The position numbers were made by a program, and so were the translations under genes. From Nitrospirales bacterium (GTDB lineage: Bacteria > Nitrospirota > Nitrospiria > Nitrospirales > UBA8639): a DNA stretch of 33,988 nucleotides. A model generated the notes under the pieces. The model saw only the letters and a list, made by a program, of their open reading frames with translations, ran no database searches and was not told where the DNA came from. The DNA is taken from NCBI GenBank assembly GCA_020027535.1, contig JAHRAK010000068.1:1-33988 (forward strand), read 5' to 3'. The first letter of the stretch is position 1, and the number at the start of each line of letters is the position of its first letter. Below are positions 21,808 through 30,532 of the stretch, piece by piece.

Positions 21808-24438
21808 ATGTCCAAATTCTACGATCACCAGGCCATTGAAAAGAAGTGGCAAGCTTACTGGCGCGAGCATCAGCCTTTTCGTTCTGACATCGATCCCGCG
21901 AAACCCAAGTTTTACGTCCTCGATATGTTCCCGTATCCGTCGGGAGCCGGACTCCACGTGGGCCATCCCAAAGGCTATATTGCGACCGACATCATCGCTC
22001 GCTACAAACGGATGCTGGGTTATAACGTGTTGCATCCCATGGGATGGGATGCCTTTGGCCTGCCGGCGGAACAATACGCGATTGAAACAGGGACCCATCC
22101 GCGAGAAACCACCAAACGGAATATTGAAAACTTCAGACGGCAATTCCAAGCCCTGGGTATGGATTACGACTGGTCACGGGAAATCGATACCACGGACCCC
22201 GAGTACGTGCGATGGACGCAATGGATCTTTCGTAAACTCTATGAAAAGGGGCTGGCGTATCTGGCGGAAGTTCCGGTGAATTGGTGCCCGGCTCTGGGCA
22301 CCGTGTTGGCCAACGAAGAAGTGATCGATGGCAAGAGCGAGCGAGGCGGGCATCCGGTTGTGCGGGTGCCCATGCGGCAGTGGATGCTGCGCATCACGGC
22401 CTATGCCGAGCGGTTGATTGACGACCTGGCGTTGGTGGATTGGCCGGAGTCCATCAAGCGGATGCAGCGGGAGTGGGTCGGCCGTTCGGAAGGCGCCAGA
22501 ATTTTCTTCGAGGTCGCGGGGCATGCGCCACGATCGATCGAGGTGTTTACCACCCGGCCCGACACCCTGTTCGGCGCCACGTATATGGTCCTGGCCCCGG
22601 AACATTCATTGGTGACGGCCATCACGACCCCCGAACAACGTCCGGCGGTGGAGGCCTACGTCGAAGCCGTATCCCGACGGAGCGAACGGGCGCGCGTGGC
22701 CGAACTGGGTGAGAAAACCGGGGTCTTCACCGGAGCATGTGCCGTGCACCCGGTTACGGGCAAGCCCATTCCGATCTGGATTGCGGATTACGTGTTGGCG
22801 ACTTATGGAACCGGCGCGATCATGGCGGTGCCGGCGCATGATACGCGGGATCATGCCTTTGCGCATCAGTTTAGCTTGCCGATTGTCGAAGTCGTCTCCG
22901 GCGGCGATCTTTCCACCGGCGCGTATGCGGGCGACGGCACGAACGTGAATTCCGATTTTTTGGATGGTTTGGCCACTCCCGAAGCCAAGACCCGCATGTG
23001 CGACTGGCTGGTGCAGCACGGCAAGGGTGAGAAGACCGTGAACTATAAACTGCGCGATTGGCTCTTCAGCCGGCAGCGGTATTGGGGTGAGCCGTTTCCC
23101 GTGCTGCACCTTGAAGACGGCACGACGAAACTCGTTCCGGAATCGGAGTTGCCGGTGGTGCTTCCCGAGTTGGAGGATTTTCGCCCGAGCGGGGAGTTCG
23201 AAACGCCCCTGGCTCGCGTCCGCGATTGGGTGGAAGTGACGGACCCCGAGACCCGGCACAAGGCCCTGCGTGACACCAATACCATGCCCCAGTGGGCTGG
23301 CAGTTGCTGGTATTACCTTCGCTTTTGCGACCCCCGCAATGACCGGGAACCGTGGTCCAAAGACGCCGAACAGTATTGGATGCCGGTGGACCTGTACGTA
23401 GGCGGAGCCGAGCACGCCGTGTTGCACCTGCTCTATTCGCGGTTTTGGCATAAGGTGTTGTATGACCTCGGGCTGGTTCATACGCCCGAACCGTTTCAGA
23501 AATTGCTGAACCCGGGCATGATCCTGGGACACAGCTATCGCTACTTCGACAACAATCTCTCCGATGATCCCGGCTTTGCGGCGCGAGCGTATCCCGCATC
23601 AGAGGTGCGTTTTGACCACGACACTCCGGTTCACGCACAGACGGGAGAGGAAGTCAAAGCCCGATGGGTGGCTTCACAAGACGTGCGGTGGTCGGAGGAC
23701 GGGACGCCGTTGCATCCGACGCTCGACGGGTTGGTGTTGGAAGAAGTCACGGAGAAAATGTCGAAGAGCCGCGGCAACGTGGTGAATCCGGACGAGATCA
23801 TCGCCGAATACGGGACCGATGCGCTACGGCTGTATGAAATGTTCATGGGGCCGTTGGAAAAAGGTGCCCCCTGGGCCTCCGAATCCATCCCGGGAGTGGT
23901 GCGGTTTCTGCAGCGCGCGTATCGCCTCGTGGTTGGTGAAGAAGAACGCGTGCCGGTCGTCGAGGGAAATGGCACGCCCAATCAGGCGCGACTCACGGCC
24001 CGGACGATTCAGGGCGTGACGCAGGACATCGAGGAGATGAGTTTCAATACGGCCATTTCGAAACTGATGGTCTTTGTGCGGGATATTACCAAAGACGGAC
24101 CTCTGCCGCGTGCGTCGGCCGAATCCTTTGTCTTGTTACTGTCGCCGTTTGCCCCGCATCTGGCGGAAGAGTTATGGGAAGGGTTGGGACACGCACCAAG
24201 CCTCGCCCACCGGTCATGGCCGGCGTTTGAGCCCGCCCTGGTGGTGCGCGAAGAATTGACGATCCCTCTTCAGGTCAACGGCAAGCTGCGAAGCAAGATT
24301 CAGGTATCGGCCGATGCGAAGAAAGAGGAAATTCTCGAACTCGCGCAGAGGGATAAAAAATTGGGGGAATGGTTGCAGGGGACCACGCCTCGAAAAGTGA
24401 TTTACGTCGAAAAGAAGTTGGTCAATTTTGTGGTCTGA
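21808..24438 (+). CDS. leuS: Leucyl-tRNA synthetase
   Basis: This class I synthetase charges tRNA-Leu in the cytosol. It is 876 aa, within the family range. The N-terminal catalytic half has [19 protein letters not shown], with HVGH as the HIGH motif. The CP1 editing domain has the threonine-rich [19 protein letters not shown] and a later AVPAHDTRD. The second half has [34 protein letters not shown], the EKMSKSRGN loop (KMSKS), an anticodon-binding helical domain and a C-terminal domain ending KKLVNFVV. The ATG at 21808 has a weak ribosome site. lptE follows by 18 bp and holA soon after. No T-box leader is seen. Confidence 0.97.
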   Translation: MSKFYDHQAIEKKWQAYWREHQPFRSDIDPAKPKFYVLDMFPYPSGAGLHVGHPKGYIATDIIARYKRMLGYNVLHPMGWDAFGLPAEQYAIETGTHPRETTKRNIENFRRQFQALGMDYDWSREIDTTDPEYVRWTQWIFRKLYEKGLAYLAEVPVNWCPALGTVLANEEVIDGKSERGGHPVVRVPMRQWMLRITAYAERLIDDLALVDWPESIKRMQREWVGRSEGARIFFEVAGHAPRSIEVFTTRPDTLFGATYMVLAPEHSLVTAITTPEQRPAVEAYVEAVSRRSERARVAELGEKTGVFTGACAVHPVTGKPIPIWIADYVLATYGTGAIMAVPAHDTRDHAFAHQFSLPIVEVVSGGDLSTGAYAGDGTNVNSDFLDGLATPEAKTRMCDWLVQHGKGEKTVNYKLRDWLFSRQRYWGEPFPVLHLEDGTTKLVPESELPVVLPELEDFRPSGEFETPLARVRDWVEVTDPETRHKALRDTNTMPQWAGSCWYYLRFCDPRNDREPWSKDAEQYWMPVDLYVGGAEHAVLHLLYSRFWHKVLYDLGLVHTPEPFQKLLNPGMILGHSYRYFDNNLSDDPGFAARAYPASEVRFDHDTPVHAQTGEEVKARWVASQDVRWSEDGTPLHPTLDGLVLEEVTEKMSKSRGNVVNPDEIIAEYGTDALRLYEMFMGPLEKGAPWASESIPGVVRFLQRAYRLVVGEEERVPVVEGNGTPNQARLTARTIQGVTQDIEEMSFNTAISKLMVFVRDITKDGPLPRASAESFVLLLSPFAPHLAEELWEGLGHAPSLAHRSWPAFEPALVVREELTIPLQVNGKLRSKIQVSADAKKEEILELAQRDKKLGEWLQGTTPRKVIYVEKKLVNFVV

Positions 24439-24456
24439 AGGGGGGGAACCCACTCG

Positions 24457-25125
24457 ATGAACAAATCGGCTCTGGTTTTCGTCTTGATGGTGCTTGTCGT
24501 TCTCCCGGGATGCGGCTACCAATTTTCCATGGAAGGGCCGGGCCCGCGGATCGGGGGAGGTCCTGACCTTCAACAGGATGGACCGCCGGTACGATTGGTC
24601 ATTCGAGACCTGCTCAACCGCACGTTCCAGAGCAATCTGGAATTTGCGTATACCAGATACATGCGGGAGCAATTTGCCGTCAGCAGCGGGGCGCAGGTCG
24701 TGGCGGAAGACGCGCAAGCCGATTACGTCATGACGGGCGAGATCGTCTCGGTGACGATCCCGTCACTCACGTTTTCGGCCGGTCAGACGCGAGAACGTCG
24801 CGTGAACGTGGTCGTGCGAATCACGGTGGCCCATCGACGGACGGGCAAGAGTCTCTGGACGGAAACGGCCACGGGTGCCGGAGAATTTTTTGTGAATCGT
24901 GCGCCCGACGTCGAAGCCCGCCAGGATCAAATTCAGTTTAACCGGGTCCTGCAGGACCGGGCCTTGGAGCAGGCCGGCCAGGACGTTGCGGAAATGTTGG
25001 CCGCAGCCTTCTGGGCCGCGAGGGACCAGGGAATCTTTTCCGGGGCGGGCGCCCAGTCCCCTTCTTCCGAGGATTCCCTCTCTCTCCGGGAGAGGGCTAG
25101 GGTGAAGGGAAAAGAGCTGGGGTGA
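24457..25125 (+). CDS. lptE: LPS-assembly lipoprotein LptE-like
   Basis: This outer-membrane lipoprotein is the plug partner of LptD, needed for LPS insertion in the outer membrane. It is 222 aa. A signal peptide ends in the lipobox LPGC (16-19), followed by GYQF, the usual start of the mature protein. The body has VIRDLLNRTFQSNLEFAYTR, AQADYVMTGEIVSV and LDE-like terminal helices (QAGQDVAEMLAAAFWAAR). The last 16 or so residues (LSLRERARVKGKELG) are encoded by repeat B, not by family sequence. Its position between leuS and holA matches the leuS-lptE-holA order seen in many Gram-negatives. Confidence 0.88.
   Translation: MNKSALVFVLMVLVVLPGCGYQFSMEGPGPRIGGGPDLQQDGPPVRLVIRDLLNRTFQSNLEFAYTRYMREQFAVSSGAQVVAEDAQADYVMTGEIVSVTIPSLTFSAGQTRERRVNVVVRITVAHRRTGKSLWTETATGAGEFFVNRAPDVEARQDQIQFNRVLQDRALEQAGQDVAEMLAAAFWAARDQGIFSGAGAQSPSSEDSLSLRERARVKGKELG
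25076..25109 (+). repeat. Repeat family B in the lptE 3' end
   Basis: CCCTCTC-type and GGGAGAGGG arms, then CTAGGGTGAAGGG. The copy is read in frame as LptE residues LSLRERARVKG and ends about 24 bp before the holA start. A second short GGGGTGAAGG follows at about 25119. Confidence 0.75.
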
Positions 25126-25132
25126 AGGTCCG

Positions 25133-26200
25133 GTGATCAAACCTGGTGAACTCGGTCCGTCTTTACAAAAGCAGAGGCTGTTTCTGGTCCTTGGAGAAGA
25201 GGACTGCCTTCGCGATCAGGCCATCGAGACGATTCGAGCCCATGGCGCCTTGCGTTCCAAGGACTCGAGTGCGGGCGCGGTGCGGAGCAACGGTGACGAT
25301 TTTTTTTGTGACGTCCTGTACGGCGATGAAACGAATGCCCAGGAAATTTTGGCCCGTGTGCAGGAAGTCCCCTTCTTTTCGACCCACCAGGTGGTTCTTC
25401 TGAAATGGGCGGACAAGCTTCCCACCAAGGAAGGGGAAGCCCTTATTCCATATTTTTCCGCACCGTCCGATTCAACAACCATGATCGTCTCCGCGTCGAA
25501 ACTGGATGGCCGGCTGAAATGGGTTCAAGCCTTGAAGAAGCAGGCGGTGGTAGTGAATTGTGCGTCTTTGTATGACAATCAACGATTGGGCTGGGTTCGC
25601 CAGGAGGCCGCACGTGTGGGGATTCGGCTGGATGCCGAAGCGGCGGGGTTACTGAAAGAACTGGCGGGCGAAGGGTTGTCCGTGGTCAGGCGGGAATTGG
25701 AGAAGTTGTCGCTCTATGTGTCAACGAAGGAAACGGTCAATGCACATGACGTCGTCGCCGTCCAAGGGGCGGAACCCGGTGCGTCGGTGTTTGACCTGTC
25801 GGGAGCTATCATCCACGGCAAGGTGTCGCAAGCCCTCCTCATTTTGGAGAAAACCTTGGAGTCGGGTGAGGCCCCGCTTCGGATTCTCGGCGCGTTGTTG
25901 TGGCAGTACCGGCGTCTGTGGAAAGTCAAAGACGGCCTGAGTCGTCGTGTCGGTGAAGCCGCGGTTGCGAAATCCCTGGGGATCACTCCTTTCCGGCAGG
26001 GCGAGTTTTTCGCCATGGTCAGACGCGTTCCCTTGGCGCATTTTCCCGAGGCGTTTCAAGCCTTTTCGGTCACGGATCGTGCGCTGAAAGGGGCAGCCGC
26101 CGCTTCCCCTCACCGGATCATGCATGCATTGATCATGGACTTGTACCGGTCGGCAAACTCTCCGTCTCGGCCCCAATTGCGACATGAACGTGTGGGGTAG
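25133..26200 (+). CDS. holA: DNA polymerase III delta subunit
   Basis: This clamp-loader subunit opens the beta sliding clamp. It is 355 aa, the usual size. It has a RecA-like N-terminal domain with FLVLGEEDCLRDQAIETIR, then YGDETNAQEILARVQEVPFF, STHQVVLLKWADKLP, and VSASKLDGRLKWVQALKK. The middle domain has the family-typical LLKELAGEGLSVVRRELEKL, and the C-terminal collar has GAPLRILGALLWQYRRLWKV-like helices. The start is GTG at 25133, with GGTGAAGG just upstream from repeat DNA. It converges with rpsT. Confidence 0.92.
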   Translation: MIKPGELGPSLQKQRLFLVLGEEDCLRDQAIETIRAHGALRSKDSSAGAVRSNGDDFFCDVLYGDETNAQEILARVQEVPFFSTHQVVLLKWADKLPTKEGEALIPYFSAPSDSTTMIVSASKLDGRLKWVQALKKQAVVVNCASLYDNQRLGWVRQEAARVGIRLDAEAAGLLKELAGEGLSVVRRELEKLSLYVSTKETVNAHDVVAVQGAEPGASVFDLSGAIIHGKVSQALLILEKTLESGEAPLRILGALLWQYRRLWKVKDGLSRRVGEAAVAKSLGITPFRQGEFFAMVRRVPLAHFPEAFQAFSVTDRALKGAAAASPHRIMHALIMDLYRSANSPSRPQLRHERVG

Positions 26201-26246
26201 GACCGTCTCAGGGCATGTCACGGAACTTGATTGTTGCCGCTTGTTG

Positions 26247-26282
26247 CCCTCCTTTGTAAGGAGGGGTGAAGGGGAGGTAGAG
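26247..26282 (+). repeat. Repeat family A between holA and rpsT
   Basis: CCCTCCTT and AAGGAGGG arms around TGT are followed by TGAAGGGGAGGTAGAG. The copy sits exactly between the convergent holA and rpsT stops, where it could act as a shared transcription stop. It has no T-tract on either side, so termination is unproven. Confidence 0.8.
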
Positions 26283-26288
26283 CGCAGT

Positions 26289-26561
26289 TTATTGGGCTTT
26301 GAGGGCGTTGAACTGCGTCGAAAGTTGAGAAATGCGTCGGGAAGCGGTATTCCGATGGAGCGCGCCTTTGGTCACGGCCCTGTGAAGGGCCGAGGTGGCT
26401 TCCCGGAGAAGGGGGTGCGCCGCATCGGCACCGTGCTGTTGGAGAGCGGTTTTAAATTTTTTCACAACCGTGTTGGTGCGATGCAGGATCGCGTGGTTCC
26501 GGGCGTGACGCTTCTCGGACTGACGGGCACGTTTAATGGCTGATTTATGAACAACCGGCAT
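26289..26561 (-). CDS. rpsT: 30S ribosomal protein S20
   Basis: This primary-binding protein of the 30S subunit is 90 aa and strongly basic: MPVVHKSAIKRARQSEKRHA, then RNHAILHRTNTVVKKFKTAL, and the late helix LHRAVTKGALHRNTASRRIS, all typical of S20. The start is ATG at 26561, with GGAG ahead of an A-rich spacer. The 11-residue upstream extension of the open frame is not family-like. It is transcribed away from pyrF and toward holA. Confidence 0.95.
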   Translation of the reverse strand: MPVVHKSAIKRARQSEKRHARNHAILHRTNTVVKKFKTALQQHGADAAHPLLREATSALHRAVTKGALHRNTASRRISQLSTQFNALKAQ

Positions 26562-26595
26562 CTTTTTTTCTCCATTGAGAGGGTTGAACCTCAAT

Positions 26596-26624
26596 TATTA
26601 ACATAGCCCTTTCTCGATGGTCAA
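26596..26624 (-). promoter_or_regulatory. Sigma-70-like promoter for rpsT
   Basis: On the minus strand TTGACC (26624-26619) and TTAATA (26601-26596) are separated by 17 bases, with a start about 28 bases before the rpsT ATG. It overlaps the first possible pyrF start at 26617, which favours the later pyrF start. Confidence 0.45.
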
Positions 26625-26640
26625 CGGGAAAGAGACAAGA

Positions 26641-27381
26641 ATGGGTCGGAACGTAAGAGGCGAGGAGATTCAAGCTCAAGAGCGACTCGTGTTTGCCTTG
26701 GACGTGCCTACGGCAAAGGTAGCCGAGGCACTGTTGGATCGTGTCCAGGAGTCCGTCGGTGTGATAAAAATCGGATTGGAACTCTTTGCGAGCGAAGGCC
26801 CTGCGGTCGTCCGGATGGTACGGAAATATGGGAAACCCGTGTTTCTCGACTTGAAGGTGTTGGATATTGCGGAGACGGTGCAACGGACCACCACGCGGGT
26901 CGCGGACATGGGCGTCTCCTTCCTGACCGTGCATGCCGAGCGAAAAGCCCTGGCTGCCTCCGTGAAAGGACGGGCTGGCCACCCGGAGATGAAGATTCTG
27001 GCGGTGACGGTGTTGACGAACGTCGAGCCTGCGGATCTTCGGGAATGTGGATATGACGGGACCGTCGAGCAAATGGTGGTGGCTCGTGCAAGAGCGGCTG
27101 CCGAGGTGGGGTGTGACGGGGTGATCGCCTCGGGGAAGGAACCAACGGCCATTCGATCGGCCATCGACTCGCCGTTGTTGATTGTGACGCCAGGCGTCCG
27201 GCCGGCCGGTAAGGGAGTGGATGAGCATGCACGTCCCACGACGCCGCGCCAAGCCATTCACGCGGGAGCGGATTATCTGGTGGTGGGCCGGCCGATTCGG
27301 GATGCGCCGGATCCACGTGCCGCGGCTCAGGCGATCGTGGACGAAATGCAAGCAGCCTTTGCCGAGCGTCTCCAGTCCTGA
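26641..27381 (+). CDS. pyrF: Orotidine 5'-phosphate decarboxylase
   Basis: This enzyme makes UMP from OMP, the last step of pyrimidine synthesis. It is 246 aa from ATG 26641. Motifs are LVFALDVPT at the first strand, IKIGLELF, the catalytic FLDLKVLDIAETV (the D-x-K-x-x-D triad of the family), ILAVTVLTNV, IVTPGVRP and YLVVGRPI with the phosphate-binding loop. An in-frame ATG at 26617 would add MVNGKETR; I prefer 26641, which has a GAG-rich upstream and leaves the rpsT promoter free. The protein N-terminus is not conserved enough to decide. Confidence 0.94.
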   Translation: MGRNVRGEEIQAQERLVFALDVPTAKVAEALLDRVQESVGVIKIGLELFASEGPAVVRMVRKYGKPVFLDLKVLDIAETVQRTTTRVADMGVSFLTVHAERKALAASVKGRAGHPEMKILAVTVLTNVEPADLRECGYDGTVEQMVVARARAAAEVGCDGVIASGKEPTAIRSAIDSPLLIVTPGVRPAGKGVDEHARPTTPRQAIHAGADYLVVGRPIRDAPDPRAAAQAIVDEMQAAFAERLQS

Positions 27382-27410
27382 CCATCGTGGCCCGACCTGT
27401 AGGGGGGGAG

Positions 27411-27422
27411 CAACGATCGTTG
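27411..27422. repeat. CAACGATCGTTG palindrome after pyrF
   Basis: This perfect 12-bp palindrome lies inside a looser GGGAG...TCCC stem and is preceded by CTGTAGGG. The same 12-mer is the core of a 20-bp palindrome at 30989-31008. The two copies, both between genes, may be a protein-binding site or a mobile palindrome. The rest of 27382-27524 shows only a possible tRNA promoter: TTGCGT at 27452, 18 bases, TAAGAT. Confidence 0.5.
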
Positions 27423-27524
27423 TCCCAAAGATCAAAACCAAGGCGTGTGTCTTGCGTCGTGTCGGGCCTTTTCAGTAAGATCTCGCTACGTTCGTGAAAC
27501 GGTTTTTGTCACGACTCGTCGGGT

Positions 27525-27602
27525 GGTGGGTGTAGCTCAGTTGGTTAGAGCGCCGGATTGTGGTTCCGGAGGTCGCGGGTTCAATTCCCGTCACTCACCC
27601 CA
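27525..27602 (+). tRNA. tRNA-His (anticodon GTG)
   Basis: The cloverleaf has acceptor GTGGGTG with CACTCAC. The His-specific extra G at -1 (27525) lies opposite C73. Anticodon stem CCGGA/TCCGG surrounds TTGTGGT. The T-arm is GCGGG-TTCAATT-CCCGT, and CCA is encoded. A T-run (CATTTTTTTA) follows directly and may aid termination. Confidence 0.97.
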
Positions 27603-27679
27603 TTTTTTTACCTCTCAATGTTCAGCCTTCCTGCTTCGTTTAACTTCTTCACCCTAGTTGGTGCTTCACGGTCCGTTGA

Positions 27680-29932
27680 ATGGTGTGGCGTGAACAGAAA
27701 CGTTGGTCAGTGAGGCCGTCCCGTTCATGGGCCCGTCGTGTGAGCTTCCTCGTCGTTTTTCTTTTGACGAGTGTCTGTTCATGGCCCCAATCCGAGGCCG
27801 GGGACGTGGCCTGTGAATCGGCGGAAGCCTGTTTTCGACAGGCCGCGTCTTTTGCCGACGAGCATCCCGATCAGGTGCTTCTGCAGGTCGACCGTTTTCG
27901 CCACGTGCAGGAGGCGTATCCGGGTACCCTCTGGGCCCGGCGCGCGGGCTTTCGCATAGGATGGTCCCTGCTCGAACGGGAACCGGCCCGGGCCATTGAA
28001 TATCTCCGGGCGGCCCGCAAGGATTTCCCGCTCCTCGAAGACTACGTCTTGTTGGAACTTGGTCAGGCTTTAGGGCGTATGGGTTCCTTTCATGAATCCG
28101 CACTGACGTTTGAAGCGGCGTTGGAGTTGGCCGCTCCTTCCGCCTTGAGCAATGAAACGTCGTATGAAGCGGGATTCGCCCGGTTCGAGAACGGGCAATG
28201 CCAGCCGGCCATTCCGCATCTGGAGCAGGCCACTTCCGGTGATCCGGATTCTCCGTCTACCCCCCGAGCCTTCTCCGTTCTTGCCGATTGCGCCGTCCGG
28301 TTACAACACGTGACCCGGGCGAAACACGCGCTGGGCGAACTTTGGCGGAAGTATCCCGAATCTCCCGAAGCCCAAACGGTGGAGCAAGTCGTGCAGTCCG
28401 GTCAGCCGGATGCGCTGCCTTGGAACCCTTCGTCGGAAGATTATTATCAACGAGCCGAAACGTTCTATGACTTGGCACGCTTTGAAGCAGCCATTCAGGA
28501 CCTGCAGAAGTTTTTGGCCGGTCGCCCGCATGGTCCACAGTACGAACAGGGGCTTTTTCAGTTGGGGATGGCCCACGTGCGGTTGAAACAGTATCCCCAA
28601 GCCGAGGAAATTTTTCGCCGGCTGTCGGCGACCTCTTCCGCGTATGCCGGCAAAGCCGCAGTATGGCTGGCCAAGGTGTACTTGCGACAGGATCAGGGGC
28701 GGCTGCTTCTGAAGTTTCGCGATTCGGTCCCTTCCGGATTAAGCGTGGACGAACGGGGCCGGATCCGGTGGCTGAGTGGCGTGTGGGCTGAAGGGGAAAA
28801 CACGATTCAGCAAGCGGTCACGGCTTATGAGGACGCCTATCGCGTGGCTGATCTTCCTGCAATCAAAAGAGACGCCTTATGGCGTTTGGGATGGCTGCAT
28901 TATCAACAAGGCGCGTGGGAAGACGCGGTTGAAGCCTTTCACGAGCTTGCGATGACCGCTTCCGGTCGGAATTGGCAAAATCGGGCGTACTATTGGGCCG
29001 CGCGCGCGCTTGAACGGATGGGCCAAACCGATGAGGCGCAAACATTGTATAAGCAGGTATCTGCCGAATGGCCCATGACCTATTACGGGCAATTGTCCGC
29101 GTTGCGTCTGCGGCGTCCACTCCACGTGGAACGCGAGCAAGGTGACAACCGCGCGAACCAAGTGCTGAACGGTCCCGTGTCGTCTTCATTCCGAATCAAT
29201 CCGCATTTCCAAAAGGCCATGGAACTGTCGAGACTGGGGCTTCGCCGGGAAGCGGCGGAAGAATTGTTGTTGGTCAAGGAGCACTATGGCGATCAGCCGC
29301 AAACCCTCTATGCCCTGGCGCGGCACATGCTGGAAGTCGGAGATTATGCATCGGCGATATTGATAGCCAAACGGAACTTTCGGGAGCCCATGGAACGTCA
29401 CCGGGTTTCCCTTGATTCCCCGTTATGGCGTATGGCGTATCCAACGGTCTATATCCCGAAGATCCGGCGCTATGCCGATCCGCACGTGGACCCTTTTTTG
29501 GTTGCGGGGATTATCCGTGAGGAAAGTTTGTATAATCCCAAGGCATTGTCACCCGTCGGCGCCATGGGGTTGATGCAATTGATGCCGGAGACGGCAACTC
29601 GCGTTGCCCACCGTTTAGGCCTTGGATCCGTGAACCGGGAGGATTTGTTGAAAGGCGAGGTGAACGTCCGGTTAGGGGTTGCCTACGTTGGTGAACTGTT
29701 ACGTGACTATAAGGGCAATCTCATTCGAGCCGTTGCGGCGTATAATGCCGGTCCCGACGCGGCGAACCGTTGGATTGCCAAGTTTGGCGACCGGGACCCG
29801 GACGAATTTGTCGAGCTGATTTCCTATAGGGAAACCCGTCGGTACGTGAAGCGGGTTCTTACAAGTTATCGTATCTATCACACCCTTCATTCCACAACAT
29901 GTGGTATTCTTCCTCTTGACAGGGCTTGCTAA
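27680..29932 (+). CDS. slt: Soluble lytic murein transglycosylase
   Basis: This periplasmic enzyme cleaves the MurNAc-GlcNAc bond in peptidoglycan, releasing 1,6-anhydro-muropeptides. It is 750 aa. The N-terminal signal is SFLVVFLLTSVCSWPQSEA. A long helical superhelix of TPR-like repeats follows (EAALELAAPSAL; FYDLARFEAAIQDLQKFL; WLHYQQGAWEDAVEAFHELA). The C-terminal SLT domain has catalytic Glu615 in IIREESLYNPKALSPVGAMG, then LMQLMPETA and AAYNAGPDAANRW. Its product feeds the AnmK recycling step encoded at 4752. The start ATG at 27680 has no strong ribosome site. Confidence 0.93.
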   Translation: MVWREQKRWSVRPSRSWARRVSFLVVFLLTSVCSWPQSEAGDVACESAEACFRQAASFADEHPDQVLLQVDRFRHVQEAYPGTLWARRAGFRIGWSLLEREPARAIEYLRAARKDFPLLEDYVLLELGQALGRMGSFHESALTFEAALELAAPSALSNETSYEAGFARFENGQCQPAIPHLEQATSGDPDSPSTPRAFSVLADCAVRLQHVTRAKHALGELWRKYPESPEAQTVEQVVQSGQPDALPWNPSSEDYYQRAETFYDLARFEAAIQDLQKFLAGRPHGPQYEQGLFQLGMAHVRLKQYPQAEEIFRRLSATSSAYAGKAAVWLAKVYLRQDQGRLLLKFRDSVPSGLSVDERGRIRWLSGVWAEGENTIQQAVTAYEDAYRVADLPAIKRDALWRLGWLHYQQGAWEDAVEAFHELAMTASGRNWQNRAYYWAARALERMGQTDEAQTLYKQVSAEWPMTYYGQLSALRLRRPLHVEREQGDNRANQVLNGPVSSSFRINPHFQKAMELSRLGLRREAAEELLLVKEHYGDQPQTLYALARHMLEVGDYASAILIAKRNFREPMERHRVSLDSPLWRMAYPTVYIPKIRRYADPHVDPFLVAGIIREESLYNPKALSPVGAMGLMQLMPETATRVAHRLGLGSVNREDLLKGEVNVRLGVAYVGELLRDYKGNLIRAVAAYNAGPDAANRWIAKFGDRDPDEFVELISYRETRRYVKRVLTSYRIYHTLHSTTCGILPLDRAC

Positions 29933-29944
29933 AGATTTTATTTT
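29916..29944 (+). promoter_or_regulatory. Sigma-70-like promoter for the zapB-like/zapA pair
   Basis: A perfect TTGACA (29916-29921) and TATTTT (29939-29944) are separated by 17 bases, overlapping the end of slt. The predicted leader is about 38 bases. The -10 region is notably AT-rich against the window. Confidence 0.55.
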
Positions 29945-29988
29945 AGTCATATTGTATTATCTCGGATTTTTACCAGGGAGTTGTCACT

Positions 29989-30246
29989 ATGAGTCTTGAG
30001 AAAATGGAAACATTGGAGGTTCGAGTACGGGGATTAGTGGAGTTGATCCAGGAATTAAAGCAGGCCAATGAGTCTCTTCAAGAACAGTTGAACGTGGTTC
30101 AAGAGGACTTGTCGAGGCAGGAGGCCTTGGCACGCGAGTGGGAAGAAGAGCGCGTGAATATCAAGTTACGCATTGAAAAGGTATTGGGGCAACTGGATAG
30201 CCTGGAAACGTCGGAGGCCGGCCTGCAAGAGGCGGTTCATGACTAA
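29989..30246 (+). CDS. Small coiled-coil protein, ZapB-like
   Basis: This 85-aa protein is predicted to be one long coiled coil (LVELIQELKQANESLQEQLN, then VVQEDLSRQEALAREWEEER, with leucine heptads). Its stop overlaps the zapA start by eight bases. Small coiled-coil proteins directly before zapA are often ZapB-like division factors that bridge ZapA and chromosome-end proteins. Homology by sequence cannot be judged for such low-complexity coils, so the role is by context. The start is ATG at 29989, with a GGGAG a few bases ahead. Confidence 0.7.
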   Translation: MSLEKMETLEVRVRGLVELIQELKQANESLQEQLNVVQEDLSRQEALAREWEEERVNIKLRIEKVLGQLDSLETSEAGLQEAVHD

Positions 30247-30532
30247 GAACATCGAGGTTGAGGTATACGGGCAGAAATTGACCTTGCGGCCCATTGAAGA
30301 TGAAGGCTATGCGCACGAACTCGCCCGATACGTTGAAGGGCAAATGCAGACTATCGCACAAAGGGCGACCAGATCCACGCCCACCAAAGTTGCCATTTTG
30401 GCCGCGATGAATATTGCGGATCAACTGTTTCGACAAGAACGTCGTCGGCAGGCGGGCGAGGCCGAGATTGAGCGTCGAGCCGAGGGGTTATTGGAGTGTA
30501 TCGAATCCCATTTAGAGACGGACCACCCCTGA
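30239..30532 (+). CDS. zapA: Cell division protein ZapA
   Basis: This FtsZ-binding protein bundles protofilaments at the division ring. It is 97 aa. The N-terminal globular part has NIEVEVYGQKLTLRPIEDEG, then YAHELARYVEGQMQTIAQRA; the conserved helix has TPTKVAILAAMNIADQLFRQ; a C-terminal coiled coil mediates tetramer formation. The ATG at 30239 lies inside the end of the zapB-like gene, giving translational coupling. The 573-bp gap after it leads to rny. Confidence 0.92.
   Translation: MTKNIEVEVYGQKLTLRPIEDEGYAHELARYVEGQMQTIAQRATRSTPTKVAILAAMNIADQLFRQERRRQAGEAEIERRAEGLLECIESHLETDHP

Noticed and set aside
22606-23532. 308-codon open frame on the minus strand
   Set aside because: It is antisense to leuS and has no recognisable domain.
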